From: DASPLH01 sp035627675
Lineage (GTDB): Bacteria > Acidobacteriota > Terriglobia > Terriglobales > Acidobacteriaceae
Length of the DNA: 11,618 nt
Reading direction: 5' to 3'
Assembly (NCBI GenBank): GCA_035627675.1
Contig: DASPLH010000054.1
Span: 1 to 11,618, forward strand
Within the stretch, counting starts at the first letter, position 1. The number at the start of each line of letters is the position of its first letter. The notes beneath the pieces were generated by a model. The model saw only the letters and a program-made list of their open reading frames with translations. It made no database searches and was not told where the DNA came from. The position numbers were made by a program, and so were the translations under genes. This document shows, piece after piece, positions 6,584 to 11,618 of this stretch.

Positions 6584-6838
6584 TCAGCACAAGCGGGAGC
6601 AGTGCAGGGACAGCAGATCGGGGCCGAAGAGGGTGAAAGCGAGGCTCTCGACCGGGCGAACCGAGAGGCGGCGGGCGGCGATGATGAGGAGCAGCCAGAC
6701 CGCTACGAATGTGATGGTCGCAATCGGCACAAGCTGGTTGTAAGCGCGACCGTTCGCCAGATCCACGTCCGGATGAATGAACGTGATGACCACGGCGAGC
6801 GCCACAATCAGGCCGACGAGTTGGGTCTTCCGATCCAC
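6584..6838 (-). CDS. Small two-helix membrane protein, function unknown
   Basis: I do not recognise a family. Read from the GTG at 6838, the product is 84 residues with two clear hydrophobic helices (about 7-22 and 36-56), the second ending in Arg-Arg, and a connecting loop with DVDLANGRAYNQ; this looks like a small integral membrane hairpin. The frame stays open upstream to a TTG at 6988, but that extension is Arg/His/Ser-rich, overlaps the start of the divergent PagL-like gene and contains no ATG, so I prefer 6838. No Shine-Dalgarno precedes this GTG, yet a promoter-like TTGCCC-17-CATACT places transcription start exactly on it, suggesting a leaderless mRNA. The ParB-like gene follows 64 nt downstream. 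The GTG choice is inference. Confidence 0.45.
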   Translation of the reverse strand: MDRKTQLVGLIVALAVVITFIHPDVDLANGRAYNQLVPIATITFVAVWLLLIIAARRLSVRPVESLAFTLFGPDLLSLHCSRLC

Positions 6839-6844
6839 ATTTTC

Positions 6845-6873
6845 AGTATGTGCAGATCGTGGGCTGCGGGCAA
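6845..6873 (-). promoter_or_regulatory. Possible promoter of the small membrane-protein gene (leaderless)
   Basis: On the minus strand TTGCCC (6873-6868) and CATACT (6850-6845) are 17 bp apart and each matches four of six consensus bases. The predicted transcription start is 6838, the G of the proposed GTG start codon. Confidence 0.3.
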
Positions 6874-6987
6874 CAAGATTCGAGAGTTGCCGGTTGTGAC
6901 GCCGCTCGTGCGAAAGCCGTGGAGCCAGGTATCCGAATCGCGGGCGTTCCTGATATTTTCTGTGGGTACTCACATCGGAAAGGTGCA

Positions 6988-7593
6988 ATGAGAATCAGAC
7001 TCGGCCTTATCTGCGCATTCATAGTTGCCATTTTGAGTTCGGCGGCTGCACAGACGGACTACGCGCAGCCGCTGCGTAAGGAGCATTGGAGCGGAGGATT
7101 CTTTGTCGGCGGCGGCACGGGCCTGGGTGACCGAACCAACGTGGAGATGTTCCGTGCCGGGGGCCGAATCGGGCGCGTCATGACCGGCGAGATCGGCGGC
7201 GGCAAGTTCCGCCACACGTTCGCGCTTCAGTCGGAGTGGGCACCGGTGGATTACACGTTCTGGGGCGGCTACAAGAACGTTTACGGCTGGAGCATGGCGC
7301 CCATCATCCTGACTTGGAACTTCGTGGGCGAGCGGCCCAGGCGCGTGGTGCCGTTCGCGGAGGCCTATGGCGGCGTGCTGTTCTCCAAGGACGAGATCCC
7401 GCCGGGCGACACCTCGAAGGTGAACTTCACTCCCGGAGCCGGGTTCGGCTTGCACGTCTTCACGCGGGAGCGGCAAGCGATGACGTTCCACCTGCGCGCA
7501 GTACACATCTCCAACGCCTCGCTCGGCGACCACAACCCCGGAGTGAACGCAAGCATGCAGTTCGCGGTGGGGTATACGTGGTGGAAAAAGTGA
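6988..7593 (+). CDS. PagL-like lipid A 3-O-deacylase / acyloxyacyl hydrolase
   Basis: A 201-residue exported protein that should form an outer-membrane beta-barrel removing an acyl chain from lipid A. Residues 1-22 are a signal peptide (MRIRLG, hydrophobic core, cleavage after AAAQ). The body alternates short strands and ends in Trp/Phe-rich GYTWWKK, usual for barrel proteins. The family signature is AVHISNASLGDHNPGVN (171-187): catalytic His173 and Ser175, then Asn-Pro-Gly. The position that holds the third catalytic residue (Glu) in Pseudomonas PagL appears to be Asn187 here, so activity or mechanism may differ. I place the start at ATG 6988, with GGAAAGG (6977-6983) 4 nt upstream; the open frame before it lacks protein character. 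No terminator separates it from the four-helix-bundle gene, and the heptamer array begins 6 nt after its stop. Confidence 0.78.
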   Translation: MRIRLGLICAFIVAILSSAAAQTDYAQPLRKEHWSGGFFVGGGTGLGDRTNVEMFRAGGRIGRVMTGEIGGGKFRHTFALQSEWAPVDYTFWGGYKNVYGWSMAPIILTWNFVGERPRRVVPFAEAYGGVLFSKDEIPPGDTSKVNFTPGAGFGLHVFTRERQAMTFHLRAVHISNASLGDHNPGVNASMQFAVGYTWWKK

Positions 7594-7599
7594 TCGGAG

Positions 7600-7631
7600 A
7601 GTGTGAAGTGTAAAGTGTGAAGTGTGAAGTG
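7600..7631 (+). repeat. Heptamer array, left arm of an inverted-repeat cassette
   Basis: Four tandem heptamers (AGTGTGA, AGTGTAA, AGTGTGA, AGTGTGA) plus a partial AGTG begin 6 nt after the PagL-like stop codon. Bases 7600-7623 are the inverted counterpart of 8014-8037, with 23 of 24 positions identical. The array carries stop codons in all three plus-strand frames. The 8-mer AAGTGATC occurs just before it (7588-7595) and at its inner end (7627-7634). Confidence 0.9.
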
Positions 7632-7648
7632 ATCACGCGTACCGGAAC

Positions 7649-7999
7649 ATGAGCCAGGAACTTCGAGATCGCACTAAACGATTCGCCTTGCGAGTGATGA
7701 AGCTTTACCGTGCGTTGCCGATGCGTGGCGATGCGCAGGTCGTCGGTCGACAGCTGTTGCGTTCTGCAACGTCGGTAGCGGCAAACTACAGGTCGGCACT
7801 GAGGGCCAGGAGCCGCGCTGAGTTTACGTCGAAGCTGGGCATCGTGGTGGAGGAGGCAGATGAGGCGCTGTTCTGGCTTGAGTTGCTCCGGGACGGCGAA
7901 GTATTACCCGCGCCCCAGTTGAAAGAAATCATTGAGGAAGCCGAGGCTATTGTCGCCATATTTGCGTCGGGAAGATCTCGCGCCAAGACGGCAAGATGA
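7649..7999 (+). CDS. Four-helix-bundle protein of the S23 / rRNA intervening-sequence (IVP) family
   Basis: A 116-residue, all-helical, basic protein. The segment VVGRQLLRSATSVAANYRSALRA (31-53) with EFTSKLGIVVEEADEALFWLELL (58-80) is the hallmark of the S23/IVP four-helix-bundle family: an arginine-flanked helix, Ser-x-x-x-Asn-Tyr, then a helix with Glu-Ala-x-Glu. The family was first found encoded in intervening sequences inside 23S rRNA of Leptospira; free-standing copies are common in environmental bacteria, and a related fold (Avd) helps diversity-generating retroelements. Its biochemical role is unsettled. The ATG at 7649 has only a weak GGA close by, so translation may depend on the upstream gene. 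It sits alone between inverted heptamer arms (7600-7623 and 8014-8037), an arrangement suggesting a compact inserted element. No reverse transcriptase or variable repeat is nearby. Confidence 0.88.
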   Translation: MSQELRDRTKRFALRVMKLYRALPMRGDAQVVGRQLLRSATSVAANYRSALRARSRAEFTSKLGIVVEEADEALFWLELLRDGEVLPAPQLKEIIEEAEAIVAIFASGRSRAKTAR

Positions 8000-8001
8000 T
8001 A

Positions 8002-8030
8002 TTCACCGTTCAGACTTCACACTTTATACT
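8002..8030 (+). promoter_or_regulatory. Possible FTCD promoter formed inside the right arm
   Basis: TTCACC (8002-8007) and TATACT (8025-8030) are 17 bp apart and match four and five of six consensus bases. Start would be near 8037, giving a leader of about 11 nt to the ATG at 8048. The -10 lies within the inverted repeat and depends on the only base that differs from the other arm. Confidence 0.35.
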
Positions 8031-8037
8031 TCACACT
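8014..8037 (-). repeat. Right inverted arm of the heptamer cassette
   Basis: Read on the minus strand it is AGTGTGA, AGTATAA, AGTGTGA, AGT, matching the left arm except for one A in place of G. On the plus strand that change converts TACACT into TATACT (8025-8030). The arm ends 10 nt before the FTCD start codon and takes the place where a Shine-Dalgarno would be expected. Confidence 0.9.
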
Positions 8038-8047
8038 TCGCAAACCT

Positions 8048-9550
8048 ATGCCCCTCATCGAGTGTGTTCCTAACTTCTCCGAAGGGCGCGACAAGTCTGT
8101 TGTGGATGCCATTGTCGCTGCCATGAAGGTGGACGGCGTCTATCTGCTTGACCGCGAGATGGACGCAGACCACAACCGTTGTGTCATCACGCTCGTCGGC
8201 GACCGGCAGCCTCTGATCGAGGCCGTGCTGCGCGGCGTCGGCAAGGCCTCCGAACTGATCGACCTCACCAAGCACCAGGGGGCCCATCCCCGCATTGGCG
8301 CCACGGATGTCGTGCCGTTCATCCCCATCGAGGGCGTCACGCTGGAGGACTGCGTGCAGATGGCGCGCGAGGCCGGCCAGGAGATCTGGCGGCGCTACCA
8401 GATTCCGATCTACCTCTACGAAGCCGCGGCCACGCGTCCCGAGCGCACCAACCTCGAAAACATACGCAAGGGGCAGTTCGAGGGACTGCTGAGCGAGATG
8501 GCTACGAACCCCGAGCGCGCGCCGGATTTCGGCGATGCGCGATGCCATCCCACGGCTGGAGCGACCGTAGTCGGCGCTCGCAAGTTCCTCGTCGCCTACA
8601 ACGTCTACCTCAACACGACCGACGTGGAAGTGGCGAAGAAGATTGGCAAGGCGGTGCGATTCTCGAACGGCGGACTGCGGTACGTGAAGGGGATGGGCGT
8701 GAAGGTCCGCGGGCTGGCGCAGGTTTCGATGAACCTGACCGACACCGACCAGACTCCGGTCGCGCGCGTCTTCGAGTACGTGAAGCGGGAGGCGGCACGA
8801 TATGGCGTGATGCCGCTCTCGAGCGAAATCGTCGGACTCATCCCGAAGAAGACGCTGGAAGACGCGGCGGAATGGTTTCTCCAGATCGAGAACTTCGATT
8901 CATCGATGATTCTCGAGAACCGCCTGTCGGCCGTGATGGGCGGGAAGGCTGCCGTGGGTGGATTGCGCGCCGGGGTGGAGCCCTTCGTGGAGCAGTTGGC
9001 CGCGCCGACAGCGGCGCCCGGCGGCGGCAGCGCCTCGGCGGCGGCGGCGGCAATGGCGGCCGGACTCGCCGCGATGGTTACAGGCATGTCCCGCGGCAAG
9101 AAAGCGTACGTGCAGTATGAGCGCGAGCACAGCGAGGCGTTGGGACGCCTGGCGCAGCTCCGCGAGGACCTCAAGGCGGCGATCGACGCTGACGCGGAGT
9201 CCTACAAATCCGTAATGGCGGCCTATCGGCAGCTGAAGGAAGATCCGGGTGCCACTGCGGCCGTCAACGCCGCACTGAAAGACGCGACGAAGAGTCCGCT
9301 GGGGGTTGCGCAGAAGGCTGCCGAGGTGCGGGGAATCGCCGAAGGCCTGCGGCCGATTACGAATCCGAAAATGGCCAGCGACCTGACCGTGGCCATCGCG
9401 TTGGCCACGGCCGCAACCGAAGGTGCGCTGTCGAACGTGGAGATCAACCTGGAATCGTTCGAGGCGGGCCAGGAAACGGAGTTCGTGAACGCCGTGCGCG
9501 CCGAGGTGGCGCAACTGCAAGGTGCGAGGGGTAGCTCGCGCGCGATATAG
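8048..9550 (+). CDS. Bifunctional glutamate formiminotransferase / formiminotetrahydrofolate cyclodeaminase
   Basis: This 500-residue cytosolic enzyme links histidine breakdown to folate: it moves the formimino group from N-formiminoglutamate to tetrahydrofolate, then releases ammonia to give 5,10-methenyl-THF. The N-terminal domain opens with the family start MPLIECVPNFSEGRD and carries catalytic His80 in QGAHPRIGATDVVPFIP. The second transferase subdomain covers about 181-300 (RFSNGGLRYVKGMGV, QVSMNLTD). The cyclodeaminase domain, about 312-490, shows APGGGSASAAAAAMAAGLAAMV (323-344), AIDADAESY (378-386) and the ALSNVEINLES helix (460-470). The fused form equals mammalian FTCD in order, while many bacteria keep the two halves as separate genes. 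No hut genes are visible here. No Shine-Dalgarno is seen before the ATG because the heptamer arm lies there. It ends at a bidirectional terminator. Confidence 0.93.
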   Translation: MPLIECVPNFSEGRDKSVVDAIVAAMKVDGVYLLDREMDADHNRCVITLVGDRQPLIEAVLRGVGKASELIDLTKHQGAHPRIGATDVVPFIPIEGVTLEDCVQMAREAGQEIWRRYQIPIYLYEAAATRPERTNLENIRKGQFEGLLSEMATNPERAPDFGDARCHPTAGATVVGARKFLVAYNVYLNTTDVEVAKKIGKAVRFSNGGLRYVKGMGVKVRGLAQVSMNLTDTDQTPVARVFEYVKREAARYGVMPLSSEIVGLIPKKTLEDAAEWFLQIENFDSSMILENRLSAVMGGKAAVGGLRAGVEPFVEQLAAPTAAPGGGSASAAAAAMAAGLAAMVTGMSRGKKAYVQYEREHSEALGRLAQLREDLKAAIDADAESYKSVMAAYRQLKEDPGATAAVNAALKDATKSPLGVAQKAAEVRGIAEGLRPITNPKMASDLTVAIALATAATEGALSNVEINLESFEAGQETEFVNAVRAEVAQLQGARGSSRAI

Positions 9551-9554
9551 CAAG

Positions 9555-9585
9555 AAAGGCCGCCCGCGATTTGGGGCGGCCTTTT
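9555..9585. terminator. Bidirectional terminator between FTCD and the secreted protein gene
   Basis: An 11-bp perfect stem (AAAGGCCGCCC 9555-9565 with GGGCGGCCTTT 9574-9584) encloses an 8-nt loop. TTTT follows on the plus strand and TTTCTT on the minus strand, so it can stop both converging transcripts. Confidence 0.9.
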
Positions 9586-9598
9586 GAATTTCAATCCA

Positions 9599-10693
9599 TC
9601 ACTGCGGGTTTGCCGGCGTGCCCGATTCGTAGGCGCCGCTGGTCTTCGCCGCGCCGGCCGGGACGGTGACGTTCTGGTCGAGGCGGAGGCGGAGTCCGGT
9701 CTGCGCAGGCAGGTTCACGTCCTGGCCGCCCTTGGCGAGCACGTAGCCGCCACCGGCGATCGCTCCGATGAGCATGCCTTTCAGCGCCGAGCCGAAGATG
9801 AGGCCGGCCACGGTGCCGATGCCCGCCCCGATACCGACGTTCTTCGCCGCCTGGCCTCCGGTGGTGCGGCCGGTGACTTCACCTTCTTCGTTGGTGCTGC
9901 CGGTGTCCTTGCCGCTAGTATCGTGAACTCCCAGCAGGGTCGCCTGGACCGGAACAGACGTGCCGTCCGAAAGCTGGATGTCGTTGAACCGCAGCCCAAG
10001 GCGTCCCTTGCCGCGCACGGATGGCAGGGCCTTGCCGCTCTCGGCCGTGATCGTGCCTTGCAGCTTCGCTCCGATGGGGACAAGCACTTCGCCGTTCTGG
10101 TTTCGCAGAGGTTCGGTCAAAGTGGCAGAGAACTGCTCGCCATCCTTGGCGGTCTTGGAAGACAGGGCACGGTCCAGGGCCGCCTGTACCTCGGTTCCCA
10201 CCGGCACTGTGCGAGCCATGGGAACGGTGGTCGGCGACTGCGGACGCGACTGGAGGACGGGTGAATCACTTGTGGATGTGCCGGTCTGGTTCTGGGCGCC
10301 TGCGGTGTTGGAAGAGCTCTGCGCCGACGGGGCGCTCGAGGTCGAGTTCTGGTCGTACGTCGTGGTTGGAGCGGTTTGCGTCGTGCCGGCACTGCCCGCC
10401 TGCGACCCCGACGGATCGTTGTAGGTGCCTGTCTGGTTCGGGGACTGCTGGGATGCGCCCGCCTGTGACGGAGTGCTGCTGGCGCTCGCGCCCACCTGAC
10501 CCGCATTCGTGTTGGTATTCGTTTGGGAGCCGGAGTTCATCGCGCCCTGCGGGTTCCCCATGGATGAATTGGCGCAGGGGCAGTTGCAGGGCTGTGCAGT
10601 GCCGGGGGACTGGTTCGGCGGCGTCGAGGTCTGCGCCGGCGCGACCGTCGCTACCAGCAGACTGAACAGCGCAATCAGTGCTGTTGCTCGCAT
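9599..10693 (-). CDS. Secreted protein with Ser/Thr/Gln/Asn-rich linker, beta-rich core and glycine zipper
   Basis: No named family is certain. The 364-residue protein starts with a signal peptide (MRATALIALFSLLVATVAPAQ, cut near 21), followed by a Cys cluster QPCNCPC (35-40), then about 110 residues of low-complexity Ser/Thr/Gln/Asn/Gly (45-155), probably an extended linker. Residues 160-255 look like a beta-rich domain (VPVGTEVQAALDRALSSKTAKDGEQF, GEVLVPIGAKLQGTI) resembling the beta-barrel of TrbI/VirB10-type proteins. A glycine zipper follows (286-318: GIGAGIGTVAGLIFGSALKG), able to insert in or pack on membranes, then a last strand LRLRLDQNVTVPAG. Together this suggests a cell-envelope or surface protein. 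No type IV secretion genes are near, so a VirB10 role is not supported. The ATG has a perfect AGGAGG with 7-nt spacing. A possible -10 (GATAAT) lies on the minus strand at 10773-10768. Confidence 0.7.
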   Translation of the reverse strand: MRATALIALFSLLVATVAPAQTSTPPNQSPGTAQPCNCPCANSSMGNPQGAMNSGSQTNTNTNAGQVGASASSTPSQAGASQQSPNQTGTYNDPSGSQAGSAGTTQTAPTTTYDQNSTSSAPSAQSSSNTAGAQNQTGTSTSDSPVLQSRPQSPTTVPMARTVPVGTEVQAALDRALSSKTAKDGEQFSATLTEPLRNQNGEVLVPIGAKLQGTITAESGKALPSVRGKGRLGLRFNDIQLSDGTSVPVQATLLGVHDTSGKDTGSTNEEGEVTGRTTGGQAAKNVGIGAGIGTVAGLIFGSALKGMLIGAIAGGGYVLAKGGQDVNLPAQTGLRLRLDQNVTVPAGAAKTSGAYESGTPANPQ

Positions 10694-10797
10694 GAAGAAA
10701 CCTCCTGGGGTCGTCTAAGAGGTAGAGGCGAGCTGCCGGAATCGGGTTGCCGGGGATCGCGTCACGAATTATCACGGTCCGGTAAAATGCTGGCGTT

Positions 10798-10803
10798 TAT
10801 AAT
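10798..10803 (+). promoter_or_regulatory. Possible -10 element of the response-regulator gene
   Basis: A perfect TATAAT lies 50 nt upstream of the ATG, with a second similar word TAAAAT at 10783-10788. No clear -35 sits at the right distance for either. Transcription from the first would begin near 10810. Confidence 0.4.
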
Positions 10804-10852
10804 GGCCCAGCAGCGCTGACCTACTTTGCTGCATCTAAGCCATAGTTGACGC

Positions 10853-11224
10853 ATGGATACCACGAAGCCAAAGCCCCGAGTGCTCGTTGTTGACGACGAG
10901 CGTGTGATTGCCGACACGCTGGCGATCATCCTGAACCAGCACGGCTTTGACGCATCCGCCGTTTACACCGGAACGATGGCGGTCGAGAGAGCGCGGGCCG
11001 TGAAGCCGGACCTGATCATCAGCGATGTGATCATGCCCGATATGAACGGCATCGAGGCGGCGATCAGCATTCGCGGGTTCCTGCCCGGATGCAAGATACT
11101 GCTGTTTTCGGGACAGGCTGCCACGGCCGACCTGCTGGAAAATGCGCGGGCGAAGGGGCACGAGTTCGAGATCCTGGCGAAACCGGTTCACCCGCAGGAT
11201 CTGCTGGCGAAGCTGCGGGAATAA
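10853..11224 (+). CDS. Stand-alone response-regulator receiver (REC, CheY-like)
   Basis: A 123-residue cytosolic phospho-receiver with no output domain. All key residues are present: acidic pair Asp14-Asp15 in VLVVDDE, phosphoacceptor Asp58 in LIISDVIMPDMNG, Ser86 in LLFSG at the Thr/Ser switch position, and Lys110 in LAKPVHP. The length equals one REC domain, so it probably works by protein contact, as CheY or Spo0F do, or passes phosphate to a partner. No histidine kinase is in the window, so the partner is unknown. Some short relatives share this KPVHP ending with PilG/DivK-like proteins, but I would not name it. The ATG lacks a strong Shine-Dalgarno. It diverges from the secreted-protein gene over 159 nt and has its own terminator. 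Confidence 0.92.
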   Translation: MDTTKPKPRVLVVDDERVIADTLAIILNQHGFDASAVYTGTMAVERARAVKPDLIISDVIMPDMNGIEAAISIRGFLPGCKILLFSGQAATADLLENARAKGHEFEILAKPVHPQDLLAKLRE

Positions 11225-11246
11225 GCCCGCTACGCGAGTTTGCGAG

Positions 11247-11274
11247 CCCCGCCGTGGAGGCGGGGTTTTCGTTT
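11247..11274 (+). terminator. Rho-independent terminator of the response regulator
   Basis: A 7-bp GC stem (CCCCGCC 11247-11253 with GGCGGGG 11259-11265, 5-nt loop) is followed by TTTTCGTTT. It lies 22 nt after the stop codon and before the converging metallophosphoesterase gene. Confidence 0.9.
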
Positions 11275-11291
11275 GCGCAAAGCTCTGAGCG

Positions 11292-11618
11292 CTAGATGTC
11301 GAAGACGCGGTAGGGCCGGCCTCCGTTGTGCTGGAGCATCATGTTGAGCGCCACGTTGTGCACGGGGATGCCGCCTGTGGTTTTCCCGTCGAGCGCTCCA
11401 TGATGCGCGTGTCCGTGGACGATAAGGCTCGCCCCGTGGCGGTCGGCCACCTCCGACAGACGCGAGCTGCCGAGGTAAGGATAGATCTCCGCAGGCTCGC
11501 CCTTCACGGTGTCGACAATCGGAGCATAGTGCAGGACGATGACGCGCTTCTCGGTGCGGAGCTGCGAGAGAGCGCGCTCGAGTTTCATGGCTTCGTCGAT
11601 GCCGGCCTGGACAAACGC
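11292..11618 (-). CDS. Metallophosphoesterase (calcineurin-like), 3' part only
   Basis: The reading frame runs off the right edge of the window; 108 codons of the C-terminal part are visible. VIVLHYAPI and LIVHGHAHHG are the late metal-binding motifs of the calcineurin-like superfamily (the His of the H-x-P block and the GHxH block that bind the dinuclear metal centre); the stretch ends with a core strand GIPVHNVALNMM. The early D-x-H, GD-x-x-D and GNHE motifs would lie outside the window. There is an ATG at 11588, but the frame remains open for ten codons beyond it with sensible sequence (FVQAGIDEA), so I treat it as internal. Substrate is unknown: such enzymes cleave phosphomonoesters or phosphodiesters, often nucleotides. 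It converges with the response-regulator gene. Confidence 0.85.
   Translation of the reverse strand, partial: AFVQAGIDEAMKLERALSQLRTEKRVIVLHYAPIVDTVKGEPAEIYPYLGSSRLSEVADRHGASLIVHGHAHHGALDGKTTGGIPVHNVALNMMLQHNGGRPYRVFDI

Larger units (their letters stand above)
7600..8037 (+). mobile_element. Putative IVS-like cassette: S23-family gene between 24-nt inverted arms
   Basis: The 438-bp unit runs from one heptamer array to its inverted copy and contains a single gene. Arm 7600-7623 pairs with 8014-8037; the one difference, G7610 against T8027, becomes a G-U pair in RNA, so a transcript can form an uninterrupted 24-bp stem closing a loop of about 390 nt. That matches the layout of rRNA intervening sequences, which have paired ends and often an S23-family ORF, but here the unit lies between two protein genes. 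I see no transposase and no clear target-site duplication, so mobility is inferred from structure only. Confidence 0.5.

Noticed and set aside
6839..6988. Longer start (TTG at 6988) for the small membrane protein
   Set aside because: It would overlap the start of the divergent PagL-like gene and adds an Arg/His/Ser-rich stretch with no ATG.
7588..7634. AAGTGATC copies as a target-site duplication of the cassette
   Set aside because: The second copy lies at the inner end of the left array, not beyond the right arm at 8037, so it does not flank the cassette.
7600..8037. CRISPR array or diversity-generating retroelement
   Set aside because: The heptamers are directly adjacent with no spacers. 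No reverse transcriptase or template/variable repeat pair is present, although the four-helix-bundle fold is shared with Avd.
8179..9120. Plus-strand frame of 313 codons within FTCD
   Set aside because: It is a frame shadow of FTCD: Arg/Gly-rich, without motifs, wholly inside a well-recognised enzyme.
9755..10215. VirB10/TrbI component of a type IV secretion system
   Set aside because: Only a beta-domain resemblance is seen. There is no inner-membrane anchor of the right type and there are no other secretion genes nearby.

Overview
The window is GC-rich bacterial chromosome with housekeeping-type genes on both strands. Signal peptides, a lipobox protein and a PagL-type outer-membrane enzyme indicate a didermic (Gram-negative-type) cell. 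The fused formiminotransferase-cyclodeaminase, the tandem-BON lipoprotein and the Ser/Thr/Gln/Asn-rich secreted protein with a glycine zipper would fit Acidobacteriota (Terriglobia/Koribacter-like). That assignment is inferred from gene style; no rRNA or tRNA is present to confirm it.

Layout. 1-464: no convincing gene. 465-1655 (+): class I PLP aminotransferase, followed by a strong terminator that ends 9 nt before the next start codon. 1715-2827 (+): NAD-type hydroxypyruvate/glyoxylate reductase. A terminator at 2848-2873 lies between it and the converging BON-domain lipoprotein (2894-3478, -). 3696-4394 (-): purQ. 4518-5039 (+): half-length AI-2E-type membrane protein, whose tail contains the promoter of the YebC-family regulator (5167-5913, +), which ends in an intrinsic terminator. 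5977-6838 (-): a ParB/sulfiredoxin-fold protein and, upstream of it, a two-helix membrane protein, probably one operon. 6988-7593 (+): PagL-like lipid A deacylase. 7600-8037: cassette holding a four-helix-bundle (S23/IVP-type) gene between inverted heptamer arrays. 8048-9550 (+): bifunctional FTCD, then a bidirectional terminator. 9599-10693 (-): secreted low-complexity protein. 10853-11224 (+): stand-alone response-regulator receiver, with terminator. 11292-11618 (-): 3' part of a metallophosphoesterase.

The genes do not form one pathway. PurQ (purine synthesis) and FTCD (histidine breakdown feeding formyl/methenyl-folate) both touch one-carbon/purine metabolism but are not adjacent. The aminotransferase and hydroxypyruvate reductase sit head to tail and could both act in serine/glyoxylate/amino-acid interconversion.

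The most unusual structure is the 7600-8037 cassette. A gene of the family first known from 23S rRNA intervening sequences is bounded by 24-nt inverted arms built from AGTGTGA-type heptamers. The arms differ at one base, and that difference is a G-U wobble in RNA, so a transcript could fold them into a fully paired 24-bp stem enclosing the gene. The cassette fits tightly between two protein genes, 6 nt after one stop and 10 nt before the next start. Its right arm carries a -10-like element that may drive FTCD.
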